A stretch of 64,000 nucleotides of DNA from Cavia porcellus (lineage: Eukaryota > Chordata > Mammalia > Rodentia > Caviidae), in the NCBI RefSeq assembly GCF_034190915.1, contig NW_026947506.1, positions 35,071,748-35,135,747 on the forward strand, in the 5' to 3' direction. The notes under the pieces are model-generated. The model was not told the origin of the DNA, did not search any database, and worked only from the letters and a program-made list of their open reading frames with translations. A program made the translations under genes and the position numbers. This document shows positions 45,712 through 56,963 of the stretch, in pieces (position 1 is the stretch's first letter; every line of letters begins with the position of its first letter).

Positions 45712-45893
45712 TATTTTTTACTGGAAATTGAATCCAGGACCTTTGCACTGAGCTATTTCCCCAGTCCACTTTTCACTTTTCATTTTGAAACAGGGTCTTG
45801 ACAAGTTGTTCAGGCCAGGCTCAAATTTGAGATTCTTCTGGCTCAGGTCCCAAACTGCAAGAATTACAGGTGTGCACACCACGCGCCACTGTG
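45712..45893 (-). repeat. ID-B1 composite SINE, antisense
   Basis: 'ttactggaaattgaatccag' ... 'tgaaacagggtcttgacaag' ... 'gaattacaggtgtgcacacc'. Confidence 0.8.
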
Positions 45894-46124
45894 TTTTTTA
45901 ATTGGTGTATTTAGAACATTAGAGGTAAGAGGATTATTGATGAACCAAAGCTTAGTGTACCACTTTATGTTCTACTTTTTGTTTGTTCTCTGTTTTTCAT
46001 TTTTTCTTTTACTTCCTGCCTGTTGTGGATTACTTGAATATTTTTTTAAATTCCGTTTGCATTTACTTGGTGTTTTTGAGTGTGTCTTTTTGTGTTGCTC
46101 TAGGTATCACATTATACATAATTG

Positions 46125-46275
46125 TGGGGTCTTTTTTGAAACAGGGCCTCACTATGCAGTTTAGGCTGGTCTTGTGCCTACTTTGTAGCCCAGGCTTGTC
46201 TCCAACTCGAAACGATCCTCTTGCCTCAGTCTCTCAAAGGGGTGGGATTACAGTCATATGCCATCACACCTGGCT
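46125..46275 (-). repeat. B1-like SINE, antisense
   Basis: 'tgaaacagggcctcactatg' ... 'tgccatcacacctggctcac'. Confidence 0.85.
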
Positions 46276-46509
46276 CACCATACATGATTTATCATTCTAC
46301 TGGCATTGTCATTTTACCAATTTGAGGGAACTTTAGAAATATTTTCTCTCTTTTTTTTGGTCACTCTCTTTTAGTTATTCTCTCAAACTATAATTTTTTT
46401 CTACTTACATTTAGAAGCAGGTCAGAGTGTTACAGTTTTTGTTTGAGGGATTTCTGGTTTTTGGTGTAGTGAAGGATTTTTCCCTTGAAACCTGGGTGAC
46501 CTTGCATGA

Positions 46510-47160
46510 TACTATGGCACCCTGGGTCTATCTAACCTCCGCTTTAGCCAGCTTTTCTGACACTGCTCAGGCAGAGGTAGTGAGCTCAGGCTGAGGTAGA
46601 AGTCTAGGTTCTCTACTCGGCCTTTGTTGACTCAAAGTGGGGTTTGGGGCCCTTGCTGCTGTGGGTGAGAGTGGAAGTTGAATCTCTTCAGGGTCCCCAC
46701 TGACGCTGCAGTGGGAGTAGCTTTGTTACCACACGGCAAGTTCTGACTGTGACCTTGAGGGATGGGGTTAGAGGGGACACCTCTGTGTTACTGAGTGAGG
46801 GTGGACGTGCTGGCTCCACATACCTTCACCTGCGTGGAGCTGGGGGGACATACAGCCACTATGAGGAAAGTTCCAGCTCCTAATCCATCTCCCATAAATC
46901 TGTGCCAGGGGCTGGGTTGGGTTCCTTAGAGCCTGGCAAGTGAAGTCCAGGCTCTCCACCAGGCCCCTGCAGTGCACGTGTGGGTAGAGCTGGAGTCACA
47001 GTTGCCCTGCAGAGTGTGGCTGTTCTTTTACATAATGGTCAGGAACAGCTTCAGGTGGAGGCACAGAAAAGGCTTAGGAAAAATACGTTTTCGTGTATTT
47101 ATACATCCTGGAGACAGGAGGCATGGTGTGCTACCTAGGACCATGTAGGAAAGACACAGA
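46510..47160. other. Unassigned
   Basis: No recognisable exon or repeat. Confidence 0.35.
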
Positions 47161-47179
47161 GTGGTCAAGAAGCAGAAGA

Positions 47180-47425
47180 CAGGAATGAGAGGACAGCATT
47201 GGGCAAAGCCGGGCAGGGTTAATCATGGGCTGACCCGGCCCATGGGTCAATCTGGATCCACGGGGCAGTTTCCTGGAGAAGGAATGGGGATTAACAGAGA
47301 CAGGGCAAGAGACAGAGAGACGGAGACAAGTCGAAGTCCAATCAAGTCTCATTTATTGAGGAAATGGTCGCAGCAGTTCATGGCGGCTGCCAGCAGCAAA
47401 CTCAAACCAGCAAAGAGAGAAACAC
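47180..47425 (-). mobile_element. ERV LTR fragment, minus strand
   Basis: On the minus strand AATAAA (47358-47353) is followed by 'tgagacttgattggacttcg' and 'cttgtctccgtctctctgtc', an R/U5-like pattern of ERVK-type LTRs. It directly abuts the broken end of HAL1 copy 4. Limits are uncertain. Confidence 0.55.
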
Positions 47426-47750
47426 ACCTTTCTCTATTTTCTCCATCAAACAATTCTACCCTTTTTTTCTGTTCTTCCATTCCACCATCTTTTTCTTCTT
47501 GGGAGGTGCTTAGCATTTCTCTAACTATTCTACTTATTTCTTGCTTTATTTCATTAAATACTTCATTTTTGAACTCGTCTATGAGGCTCCAGAGATACCG
47601 CTTTATATCTATAGGTGCCATGTCTGATATTGCATGTTTTCTGTCTTCATTCTCTTTTGCATTTACCTTTCCTGGATCAGTGTTCTCAGGATTGGGGACT
47701 GAGGACCCTTTCTTGTTGCTCCCTTTTCCCATACTTTTTGTTCCTTCCAT
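47349..47750 (-). pseudogene. Chimeric frame: HAL1 ORF1 N-terminus + LTR-encoded tail
   Basis: 133 codons open without a stop. Residues 1-106 are the HAL1 ORF1p N-terminal region (basic, then the coiled-coil start ending FDGENRE). The last 27 residues come from the adjoining LTR-like DNA. It lacks the coiled-coil body, RRM and CTD, so it cannot act as ORF1p. Its expression is unknown. Confidence 0.75.
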
Positions 47751-48507
47751 ACAAGCATATGTAGGAGGCCCAGTTTTTTTTTTTTCTCTCTCTCTCTCTC
47801 TTTATCTGTTACAGTTCGTTTGAATCTGCTGGCTAGGTGTTCCCGCCCACTGCAGTGTACTGGGGAGACACAGACCTGGGCAGCCTCTGCTGGGCCCACC
47901 CCTCCAGGTCAACCTACTGAATCTTTCACTGCTAGGGTGCACCGCCAGACACAGGGACCTGATTTGGGCTAGCCTACAGGATGTTAGTCCGCGGCGTCAC
48001 CAGGCCCAGCGCTCCCCACCACTCCCACTTGAGAGGAATATGCGACTAAAGTCACGCAGGACCCTGTTCTGGCTAGTCTGCTCGTTCCCAGAATGTCCTC
48101 TGTTGGAGTCTCCTATGAAAGGGTCCCCATTTCTCTCACCCACCGCAGGTCGATGCAAGGCTCCCTGCCAGTCCCGCTCTCAATGCCGTTTGGTTCACCG
48201 CTCTCAGAGCTTTTACACATCTCGCTCCCCGCCGTGCGAATTGGGACGCAGTATGGGCAGCAGGAAATTCAAATCGCAGCTTCCAATGGCGCGGGATCCA
48301 GCTTCCGCACTGAGATTTTATCTGTTCCTGTTATAGCATCAGGATTGCATTTCCAGTTGGTTTCTCTCAGCTTAGTTCATTCCTGGGTCTGCAGGGTACA
48401 TCTCCTCTCACGTAGGAATCTTCACAGGGCACCGTTCCTGAATTCTAAACTGGTAATCTCAGAGAGCCTCCGTGGCTGCTGTTATTTGTCCGCCATGTTC
48501 TCCCGGA
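47430..48507 (-). mobile_element. HAL1-type element copy 4, 3'-truncated
   Basis: The 5' end is at about 48507 ('gggagaacatggcggacaaa' on the minus strand), with a 5' UTR of about 0.75 kb and the first 106 or so codons of ORF1, then an abrupt junction with LTR-like sequence at about 47430. It is closely similar to copy 6 (shared 'MEGTKSMG', 'NTDPGKVNAKENEDRKHAIS'). Confidence 0.85.
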
Positions 48508-48509
48508 AG

Positions 48510-49100
48510 TCCTTTATTCCTTTTACTTCTTCTTGTGTAATTGTTACCCCTAAAGTTTCCAGACTGTTTTGAATAAGAGTGGAAACAATGGAAATCCTTG
48601 TCTTGTTCCTGATTTTAGAGAGATAGTTTTCAGTTTTTGTCCATTTAGTATGATGTTGGCTTTGGTTTGCCATAGATGGAATTTATCAGATTAAGATAAA
48701 GACTATTCCAATTTTTTGTAGGGTTTTTTTGTTTATGATGAATGCATGCTGGACTTTGTCAAAAAACCTTTTCTGCATCTATTGAGATGATCATATGATT
48801 TTGTCCTTGGCTCTGTTAATATGGTATATTATATTTATGGGTTTACATATGTGGAACCATCCCTATATCCCTGGGATGAATCCCACTTGATTGTGGTGTA
48901 TAATCTTTTTGATGATTTACTGCATTCTGTTTGCCAGTATCGTCTTGAGTATTTTTGCATCTAGGTTCATTAGGAAAATTGGCCCAAGATTCTCTTTCTT
49001 AATTGGGTCCTTCTTCAGTTTTGGTATCAGGATAATGCTTACTTCCAGGAATGAATTTGAGAGTATTGATGTAAGCAAATTTTAAATGATTTAAAACTCA
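48510..49100 (-). repeat. LINE-1 ORF2 fragment, antisense
   Basis: 'tctattgagatgatcatatg', 'tgaatcccacttgattgtgg' and 'ttggtatcaggataatgctt' are antisense L1 reverse-transcriptase sequence. Better preserved than the 45-kb copy. Confidence 0.88.
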
Positions 49101-49137
49101 GTTTGTTAATAAAATCATTTACAGAGGCCTTTTTCTC

Positions 49138-49545
49138 AGATAGTTGATGTCTTGATTCCTTTTCTCTCATTGCTGAGACAAAGTACTTGATGTTCAAAAT
49201 GAAGGAAGGAAAGGTTTATTTTGCTTATGGTTTTTAGAGGTTTCAGTCTATACTCAGCTGGTTGCAAGGCAGGGTGGTGTGGCTAAGGGGTAGCCATTCA
49301 TTGTGGCTGCAAGTGACAAGAGTGAAAAGACAAAAGGGCTAAGCATGCCTCCTTCCTTCTCTATACTATATCTCTATACCACCCCTGGTATAGAGATATA
49401 GTATCTCTATACCATCCCTGGGTGGGTGCAGCAGTCACACCACCAATCCCAGCACTGAACAACAAACCAATCACGAACACTAAACTCAGCTGCCTCCATG
49501 ACTTCATGAGGCTTGAGGGGCAGCCAAACACAAACTGTAACAGTT
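49138..49545 (+). mobile_element. MaLR/MT-like LTR relic
   Basis: 'gctgagacaaagtacttgat', 'aaggtttattttgcttatgg' and later 'aaccaatcacgaacacta' fit the MaLR (MT/ORR-type) LTR pattern. It contains the hairpin described below. Confidence 0.5.
49363..49404. repeat. Perfect 18-bp inverted repeat (hairpin)
   Basis: atactatatctctatacc, then a 6-base spacer accccT, then the exact reverse complement ggtatagagatatagtat. The right arm is followed by 'ctctataccatccctgg', a partial repeat of the left arm and spacer. Confidence 0.95.
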
Positions 49546-49649
49546 GGATTTCTGTGCTGAGTAGTCTAACACTCACTGTCCTACAAGTTTCTTCAAATAG
49601 TTTATAATTAGCTTAATTTTGGTAAACTAATCCTGTATTATACAAGAAC

Positions 49650-50060
49650 TGTCAAAATTAAAGTACGCTTTTCTTTACTATTGATTTTTTTACTTTAAAG
49701 AAGATAAAACCAAGGAAAAGGAAACAATAAGACCAATCAAAATAAACCAGTATAAATGATACAGGGCTTCAGAACCTTACAAAATCAACAGTAGTTACCA
49801 TAATGCCTTTTGTTGTCTTCAAAATAGCTTCAGATAGCTTCAGGCTATAAATATCAAACAGAACAGAATAGAAACAATAAAAACAAAACAATGAATGCAA
49901 TAAAGGACTTCAAAACAAGCCAATAGTAAATCCAAAATAGCTAATATATGTCTTGATATCTTTTAAATAGCTACTCATGCCATTAGATTTAACATTATCA
50001 AACAAAACAAAAGAGAATAAAACTCCACCTAACAAAACAATGAAAATGATATGGTTTCCA
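49650..50060 (-). repeat. HAL1-type 3' UTR fragment, copy 5
   Basis: Minus-strand reading gives the A/T-rich 3' UTR theme of the other copies, such as 'gatatcaagacatatattag' and 'atagtaactactgttgatt'-like text. No ORF1 part is attached. Confidence 0.6.
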
Positions 50061-51381
50061 GGCTGAGATCACGTCCTGGTGAGGGCTGGTTCTCTCCCCA
50101 ACCCGCAGTCTGCGAATGGTGCTGACTCTCGGAGAGAGCTTGGGTCTGGGTGTCCCCACTCCACAGCGGTAATTATACTCTTAAACAAAAGTTTATGCTC
50201 ATAGCTTAACTGCTTTATGAATAAACTTCTGGTTTTTCTGTTTAATTTTAAATTTTAAGTAGGTTGCTTGAAATTTTCACATCTATTTTCTATGTGCCCC
50301 TGCCACTGCATTTCCCGCAGCCGAGTGTCCCACTGTGGGGCCCAGGGTGGCCTCAAACTCGAGATCCTCCTCCCTCAGCCTGGGATTACAGACTTGCACC
50401 ACCACACCAGGCTCTGGGTGCGTTTGGCATTCACTTTTACATCATTTTAATTAGCCAAGTTGTAATGAAAATGCATACAAATAAAAAACCCTTTTTACTC
50501 TTAATCTGGTATCTCGCTTGGTGATTATAGGGATGCATAATTTTATACTGATAAATTATAATCCTTTTACCTTCAAAGCTGCTGAAGCTTTGGCATCATT
50601 GATGGGCCAGAGTAAAGAGTGCAGAAATATTTTAAGACATATTGAGTTCTGACAAAATTTTAGCCAGGTTTTGATTATTTTGATTATTTACACACTTACT
50701 TTTAGACACGCATGTATAGCAGGCATAGCAACTTAGTCTTTAGGAAAGTGTCACTGCTCTAAATGTGTGAATATATACACACATACAGTTGAATCATGGA
50801 ATTGCTGTTTATATAGGTCAAAACTGGTGGGATATTGGCAGTTTTTATGATATAAGCTAGAATATATTTATATACCTACACATATAAAACTCAGTGTCTA
50901 ATAGGCTTTTTGCTATTCATACAGTTGTGCTAGAGTTTTATTATTTTTAAAAATACTTCCTTCTTGCAACTGCTGAGTCATTTAGCAGGATTGAAATGAG
51001 AATGTAATTCGTCCTGTGGTCATTTGTATGGGACTGAATAGGTTAGATACTTGTGTTCCGCGTAGGGTCTCTTATGGATTTGAGAGTCATATTCCCCATG
51101 GATGCACTAACCTAACATTTTGGATGAACTTGTGTGGGTAGAACGATGTTGACTGCATTCACGTGAACTGTGTTAACCTGGTAGAGAGTCATTCCGCGGC
51201 TGCTCCTGGACTCGGGAACTGCAGCTCCGGGGCCTTGGTGACAGTGCGCGGTGCTTGAGTGAGCGCTACTTTCTCATTCCGTGTAGTTATTTGGGGTTTT
51301 CTGAGTAACATAAGATGTAACTTTGAGGCCCTGGCATTTAATATGTAATGACAAAGCCCTGTCTTTCCTTAAAACTTACAG
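50060..51381. other. Unassigned, one SINE fragment inside
   Basis: Upstream of the first recognised USP42-like exon. A small CpG-rich patch near 51195-51265 is not explained. Confidence 0.4.
50318..50415 (-). repeat. B1-like SINE fragment, antisense
   Basis: 'gtgtcccactgtggggccca' ... 'accaccacaccaggctctgg'. Confidence 0.75.
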
Positions 51382-51484
51382 GCATAGCCAGCCACTTCCA
51401 AATTGGCGAGGAAGAAGATGCCCACGAGTTTCTTCAGCACACGGTTGACGCCATGCAGGAAGCGTGCCTCAGTGGCAGCAACGA
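51382..51484 (+). pseudogene. USP42: USP42-like exon (EDAHEFLQ block)
   Basis: Acceptor 'aacttacag', donor GTGAGC. Reads [20 protein letters not shown] and then [13 protein letters not shown]. 'DAHEFL' is a USP-family signature. The frame is intact. Confidence 0.93.
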
Positions 51485-51614
51485 GTGAGCACACAGCATT
51501 TCTTCAGTTTACACCTCTGCCTTGTTGTGCCTGTGTTTATGCTGAAAATGCACAGATCTGTCTGCTTTACCCTGTGGCCCTGAGTTGCCTCTTCCCCACC
51601 TGATTTGCATTATT

Positions 51615-51700
51615 TTGTGTGTGTTACCAGGATCAAAGTCACAACCTTGCACTTACCAGGCAAGCGCTTGAGCTGCCGAGCTAAATCCCCTGCCACGATT
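51615..51700 (-). repeat. ID SINE, antisense
   Basis: 'accaggatcaaagtcacaac' ... 'ccgagctaaatcccctgcc'. Confidence 0.85.
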
Positions 51701-52424
51701 TGCATATTTTAAAATGGCTAAAAGTTAAAAAGATGTCCTTACTATCACAATTGGAATTTCTTCAATTATAGATGTCAGGAAATGAACATTGGTTTCGCTG
51801 TTCTTAATTTCCATGTCGGCACGCCCTGGCAGGTCTAAAAGTCCCTGCTTCTCCTAATTGTGCCAGGCATTTTCTCTGTTGACCTCCAGCCTAACAAGTG
51901 TTTCCTGCCTCCTCTCTCTCCCTGTCAGTGTCCAGTTCCTGTGGCTTCTCCTAAAATCTAAATGCAGACCCAAGAGAAAGACGGGCAAGCCCCTTGTGTA
52001 ACACTCCTAACCCACCCGCTACTGCCCGCACACCCGGTACAGGGAGCTCCCTTTGCATTCCTCTCCCTGTCCAGGGCTTCCCGGTCTGGACAATGACAGA
52101 CTCTGCCTTCCCTTCCTTCCCCAAGCCCACGTGGGGTCACAGGGCTGCTGAGGGCATCTTCCTCCTGCTGCTTTGCTTGAGAGCCAAATTCCTGCCTTGA
52201 TTTCAAAGTCCCTCCATAATTTAGCTCCTTCCGTCCTCCTCCCCAGGTTGTCACTGTGCCCCACCAGGCAGGGCCAATCTCTGATACCACACAGACTGGT
52301 TTTTTGTTTTCTGTGGCTTTCCTCTCTGAATTCTTGTGCTTTTTAAAATATATGTGCTTTTAAAATCTAGTTAGAGCATCCAAAATTTTGCAGAATTCTT
52401 ATATCAGTGTTTTGTCTTTTTCAG

Positions 52425-52492
52425 GTTAGACAGACACACGCAGGCCACCACACTAATTTGCCAGGTGTTCAGGGGATACCTGAGATCTAGAG
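52425..52492 (+). pseudogene. USP42: USP42-like exon (LDRHTQATT block)
   Basis: Acceptor 'ctttttcag', donor GTGAGT. Reads [20 protein letters not shown] then SR. Intact and in phase with the preceding exon. Confidence 0.93.
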
Positions 52493-52879
52493 GTGAGTTT
52501 TTGTTCACAAGTCAATAAAGTGGCACACGCATGTGGTATCAGAATGAAAACTGTGGAAATAAGGAAAAGCAGAGACTCCCTCCTCCTCCCTGGAGCAGCC
52601 CCTGTACCAGTTCCTAGTCTCTCCTCCTGGTAGTTTCTTATTCATCAGCACGCTGAGAGCCCACTGTAGAGTAGTTGTGTTTTGCCTTAACATGAGTAGC
52701 AATCTTTCTACTTGAGCACACATAGGTCTGATGGGCTGTTCCACAGCTGTAGTGGTGTCCATTTGGTTTACTCTCCTATCAGTGGATACTTAGCTTTCTA
52801 TTCTGTTTTTACCATATAAAGGTGTACATGATAAACTCTCAGTATTAAAATTTGAGTCATAAGTTATATCTTAATTCAT

Positions 52880-52970
52880 TAATTTATTTTTGGTTTTGGG
52901 TATTGAATTCATGACCTTGCGCTTGCCAAGACGGGCTCATGCCGATAAACTAAATCCCCAGCCCATAAGA
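52880..52970 (-). repeat. ID SINE, antisense
   Basis: 'gttttgggtattgaattcat' ... 'ctaaatccccagcccataag'. Confidence 0.85.
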
Positions 52971-53231
52971 TGCATTTTAAATTTTAACACTGACACGTTG
53001 TCATTCTAAGAAGTCAAATCCAGTTTGTATTCCATCCAGTAGTGTACAGGGGGCCAAATTCATAAGACCTTTTCCTATACTGTGTATAAGATGAACTTTT
53101 TTCCCAATCTAATAGAACAAAATTATACTGTTCTAATTTACTTTGAAATAGCATTTGTATTCTTTAATTTCTATACTTGAGACTGCCATATTGATTACAC
53201 TATTATCTTATGCAGTTTGTTTTTATTTCAG

Positions 53232-53302
53232 TCTAATGTATACATTGCAACAGCATTTCAGATACTTTTGAACCATAGCTTGATATTACACAGGAGATAA
53301 AG
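53232..53302 (+). pseudogene. USP42: USP42-like exon (zinc-finger CxxC block) with two stops
   Basis: Acceptor 'tatttcag', donor GTAAAT. In phase it reads V-stop-CIHCNSISDTFEP-stop-LDITQEIK against [24 protein letters not shown]. The CxxC pair survives. The Lys codon became TAA (53234-53236) and the Tyr codon TAG (53276-53278). Confidence 0.93.
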
Positions 53303-53619
53303 GTAAATTTAATAATTTTTGTGGTGGCCAAGTTTTAAACCTTTATTACTCTTTGACTTTTCACTTAATAAAATCAGATTTTGGTACCTATATTAGCAAA
53401 CCTTAGATGGTTCTTACTCCTTAGAAATTGTTTTAGCATCTTGCATTTTTCTGAACTATATTTTTGAGCTTTTGTTTTTCTGATTACAGATGTAATGCAT
53501 GCTTATGATGAAAAGAACATTGTAGACACATATAATGTCTGCCCTTCAGGATTCATGCTGTAAGTCATTTGATACACACACTATACCAGAATAGATGAAG
53601 TACTTTTTATAAAAATGGG

Positions 53620-53810
53620 TTATGAGCAGGGCATGGTGGTGCATGTCTTATAATGCCAGGACACTGGGAAGCTGAGGCAGGAAGAACACAAGTTTGAACC
53701 CAAACTGGGCAACTTAGTAAGACCCTGTTTAAAATAAAAATAAGAGAAGGTTGGGAATATAGCTCACTGTGAAGATCCTGGATTCAGTTACCAGTATTGC
53801 TAAAAAGAAA
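53620..53810 (+). repeat. B1-ID composite SINE, sense
   Basis: 'gagcagggcatggtggtgca' ... 'gaccctgtttaaaataaa', then an ID-like 'ggttgggaatatagctcact'. Confidence 0.85.
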
Positions 53811-54044
53811 ATTTTTTAAATCAATTATGCCTCTGTCTTTTTATCCACTGCTGTGTTCATGTCCATCTACTTGGAGGCCTTCCTCATGAGTGTGTTTGGG
53901 CAGTTGGTGGTGGCCAGTAGGTAGCCATAGCTCCTTGTTGATTTCCACTTTTACAGTATTCTAAGTAAAGCTGCACGAGCCACCTCCTCACATACTTTTG
54001 TTCATTTTGATCTGCTTGTTTTTAATTGGGGTGGGGGACAATTT

Positions 54045-54200
54045 TGAGGGGGTTGGCGTTGGACATTAAATCCAGGGTGCTCTGCCACATAGCTACATTC
54101 TCAGCCCATTAAATTGGACCTAAGTTGCTGAGGCTGGACCCAAACTTCGGTCCTCCTGCCTCAGTCTCCCAAGTAGGTGGGAGTTCGGCCACACACAACC
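54045..54200 (-). repeat. ID-B1 composite SINE, antisense
   Basis: 'attaaatccagggtgctctg' ... 'cctcagtctcccaagtaggt'. It ends just before the next exon's branch region. Confidence 0.78.
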
Positions 54201-54313
54201 ACAAAAACATTGTTTTCATAAAATTCTCCTTTGTTTTTCTGAGTCTCCTGCTTGCTTGCTCTCTCTGTCTCTGTGACTCTGCACGATGATGTATTTGTGC
54301 TTTTTCCTCCCAG

Positions 54314-54395
54314 GCTGCTCCGAGTATTAATAAGCTTTTGGCGCAGTTCATGAAGCCAGAACAGCTGGATGGAGAAACTGCTACCAGTGTAGCAA
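54314..54395 (+). pseudogene. USP42: USP42-like exon (KPEQLDGE block), frame-shifted
   Basis: Acceptor 'ctcccag', donor GTATGA. Reads AAPSINKLLAQFMKPEQLDG E. A one-base deletion follows in the expected 'gaaaac' (here 'gaaac'), after which C-Y-Q-C-S can be read in the new frame. The length is 82 bp where 83 is expected. Confidence 0.92.
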
Positions 54396-55069
54396 GTATG
54401 ACAGGGCGACTTGCAGTCCCTGACTTGGCTGCTCCAGTTGGGGTGACAGGGAGCCCTGGTTTTACAGAGTGGGCGTGTTTGAATGGCCACTAGGTGGCCT
54501 TAGCTTCTGGTGCCCTCTGGGAGATCTTGGCCATCTGTGCCCTGGAGGCCGGAACTGGTGCCCGCACTGTCTCAGGATGGGACCTTGGGGGACTAGTGCT
54601 GCCACCCTGGATGCCTCAGAGCTGCGACATCGTCTGCTCAGCAGCATCTTCCTTGACTTCCTGTTAGGCAAGACTGGAGGGAGGGAGGGTGGGTTCCCTC
54701 CTCCCCCAGAAGAGCTGAGGATCTTTCTCACAGTGGGTACCGTGGGGTGGGGTAGTGTTGGCTGGAAGCCTCTAATCTACATTACTCAGTGATACATTTC
54801 CCCAGGCAGTCAAAGGAGTGTTTTAACAATCCTTGTTTCATATGTTTTAAGTAATTTCCACTTTCAGGTGATAGAGATATATATTAAACAATCTTTTATT
54901 GTCAAGTATTCAGTATTTGAGGGAAGACGGTGCTTTTCTCACCAAGACTAGAGATTTTTCCTGACACTTTTATCTTTCCCTCCTCTTTTGTATCTGGGAA
55001 GATCTGTGTTTTCACAAAATTATACCAGCCTAAAACATCAATTCACTTTCAGTTTTTTTTTTTGAATTG
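54396..55069. other. Intron of the USP42-like copy
   Basis: A GC-rich part (54.45-54.75 kb) has long frames on both strands but no homology that I recognise. Confidence 0.45.
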
Positions 55070-55172
55070 AGTTAATCTATTATTTTATTTTTCTGCAGTG
55101 CTAGGGGTTACACTTAGAGCTTTATGGATGCCAGGCGAGCATCCCACCTCTGAGCTACACCCCCAACCCCAG
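55070..55172 (-). repeat. ID SINE, antisense
   Basis: 'gtgctaggggttacacttag' ... 'gagctacacccccaacccc'. Confidence 0.8.
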
Positions 55173-55271
55173 TTAATCTGTTTTTGACATCATTGATGTC
55201 CTGTACATCCTGATGTTTCAGAATTAGGTTTTCTTTCCTGTCGTGCAACTAGGCAATTTTTCCCAGTTTTG

Positions 55272-55395
55272 TTTTTTGCTTTGTTTTTTGAGACAAGGTC
55301 TCTCTTTGTAGTACAGACTGGCCTAGAATTCATGGTGATCTTCCTGCCTCTGCCTCCCAAGTGCTGGGATTATAGCACCATGCCTGGCTACCCCC
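55272..55395 (-). repeat. B1-like SINE, antisense
   Basis: 'ttttgagacaaggtctctct' ... 'gctgggattatagcaccatg'. Confidence 0.9.
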
Positions 55396-55574
55396 AGTAT
55401 TTTTAATTTAAATATTTTCACTATTGGATTGGAGGAGGGGTGATATCCCTCATCTATTATCCTCTTTTTGGAATTTTGAATTAGGGTGTTTCAGAGAAAC
55501 AGCAAGGGAAAGACTAAAACACCGGAAAATTCACACATTAATCTTCTTAATCTTTTGTTTCTGTTTACCCCCAG

Positions 55575-55686
55575 GTGCAAAAATATGGTTCTAGCTCCCA
55601 AGATGTTTTCTATTCTTAGGTCATCTAATGTTCTCATGCTTTCTCTGAAATGGTTTGCAAATTCCATTGGTGGAAAAATTGCTAAG
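55575..55686 (+). pseudogene. USP42: USP42-like exon (RSSNVL...GGKIAK block)
   Basis: Acceptor 'tacccccag', donor GTATGT. Reads [35 protein letters not shown]. The frame is open. The second CxxC half (CSK-C) is split between this exon and the last one. Confidence 0.93.
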
Positions 55687-56161
55687 GTATGTAGATGATG
55701 TTACTAAAAACCTTTTATATGGAGCCAAGACTTCATGCCAGTAGCTGTTAAGCATTACAAATGACCTAATCAAACAATTTGGTTGCTTAACTTTCTGAGC
55801 TTTTCTGGTATTGAATAGCAGGAAAAAAAAATCAAAGAATTGAGGTAATAGTTTGCTCTGTGTGATTATGAGTACATGTGTATTTACTATACTCTTGGGA
55901 GCTAAGTAGTCTAGTGATAAAATTGGGAATGCTGATCTGTGTTTGGGCTGCATGGTTTGGGCTTCATGGAGTTCTTTGGTATCCATAGTAATGAGTGAGT
56001 ACAAGGAGAACTTGTACAATTAGAAGCCCAAAGAGGACTTTCTCACTAGATCTTGCCTCTCTTTCATTGAAGTTTATCTTCTTGTTTTCTGATTTTCACT
56101 TACACTGAATTTTCCTATTTTATTCCTACTTAGTAAAAGTTGAACATGATCAAAAAGTCAA

Positions 56162-56300
56162 TAACAAAGCTGGGCATGATGTACTCAGGAGGCTAAGGCA
56201 GGAGGATTAGGAGTTTGGGGCCATGCTGGGCTATATAGTGAGTTCAATGCCACTGTGGCCTACACAGTGGAATCCTATTTCAAGAAACAAATAAAAAATG
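56162..56300 (+). repeat. B1-like SINE, sense
   Basis: 'aagctgggcatgatgtactc' ... 'aatcctatttcaagaaac'. Confidence 0.8.
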
Positions 56301-56339
56301 CAGTTACATAGGAGAAAAACAATGAATAAATTCTCAAAA

Positions 56340-56490
56340 TAGCCTTGAGTGGAGACATATGCCTGTAATCCCAGCACTAGGGAGGCTGAGGCAAAACGAC
56401 TGCTGCAAGTTTGAGGTCAACTTAGGCTACATAGTGATTTCAAGGTCAGCCTGAACTGCACAGTAAGACCCTGTCTCAAAAAACCAAAGT
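56340..56490 (+). repeat. B1-like SINE, sense
   Basis: 'agccttgagtggagacatat' ... 'aagaccctgtctcaaaaaac', with the doubled middle segment. Confidence 0.88.
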
Positions 56491-56582
56491 AACCAATTAA
56501 AATTAAAATAATTGGTGGCGACTGTCCAGAGTTGTCATTTTGTGACTTTTGCATCTCATGGATTTGCAGAATTCACTTAATG

Positions 56583-56739
56583 TGAATCCTTACTTGTTTT
56601 TTTTTTTGTTTTTTTTTTTTTTTTTTTGTCTTTTTCATTTTTATCGGTACCAGGGATCAAACTCGCGACTGCCTGCTTGCAAGGCAGGCGCTTATGCCGC
56701 TGAGCTAAATCCCCAGACCCAATGAATCCTTACTTGTTT
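56583..56739 (-). repeat. ID SINE, antisense, with target-site duplications
   Basis: The 17-mer tgaatccttacttgttt stands at 56583-56599 and 56723-56739 and brackets a long T tail plus an antisense ID body ending 'taaatccccagaccc'. Confidence 0.93.
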
Positions 56740-56963
56740 AAGGAAAATAAAGACAGAGAGAACACCGTAGTTACCCTTAGATCAGGGATCCTCCAGGCTG
56801 TGTCCTCTGAAATGTGATTCAGTGTACTGGATTTCTGCTGGAACATCCCTGTGCTGTGTTGTGCGGGGCTCCTGGACACCATAAATACCCCCCACCTCAA
56901 CATGTGGGGCCTTCTGTGCTTTTAGAAGTGACATTCCTTTCTCCTTTGTCCATTTCTGTTTAG

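Larger units (their letters stand above)
44980..46500 (-). repeat. Old LINE-1 ORF2, antisense, with SINE insertions
   Basis: A continuous antisense L1M segment: 'gaccattgacagaaagatg'-like, 'ttgtttggtacaaacacatt', 'tttcctatagacagcatctg', 'ccactttatgttctactttt' and 'gtgttacagtttttgtttga'. It is interrupted by three composite SINEs. Too decayed for any frame. Confidence 0.8.

Noticed and set aside
47161..47823. 220-codon plus-strand frame
   Set aside because: Antisense shadow of the lysine/glutamate-rich HAL1 ORF1 N-terminus plus LTR-like DNA. Its composition mirrors the coding strand.
53491..53562. Possible alternative USP42 zinc-finger exon after 'gattacag'
   Set aside because: A better match with correct phase and both splice sites is at 53232-53302.
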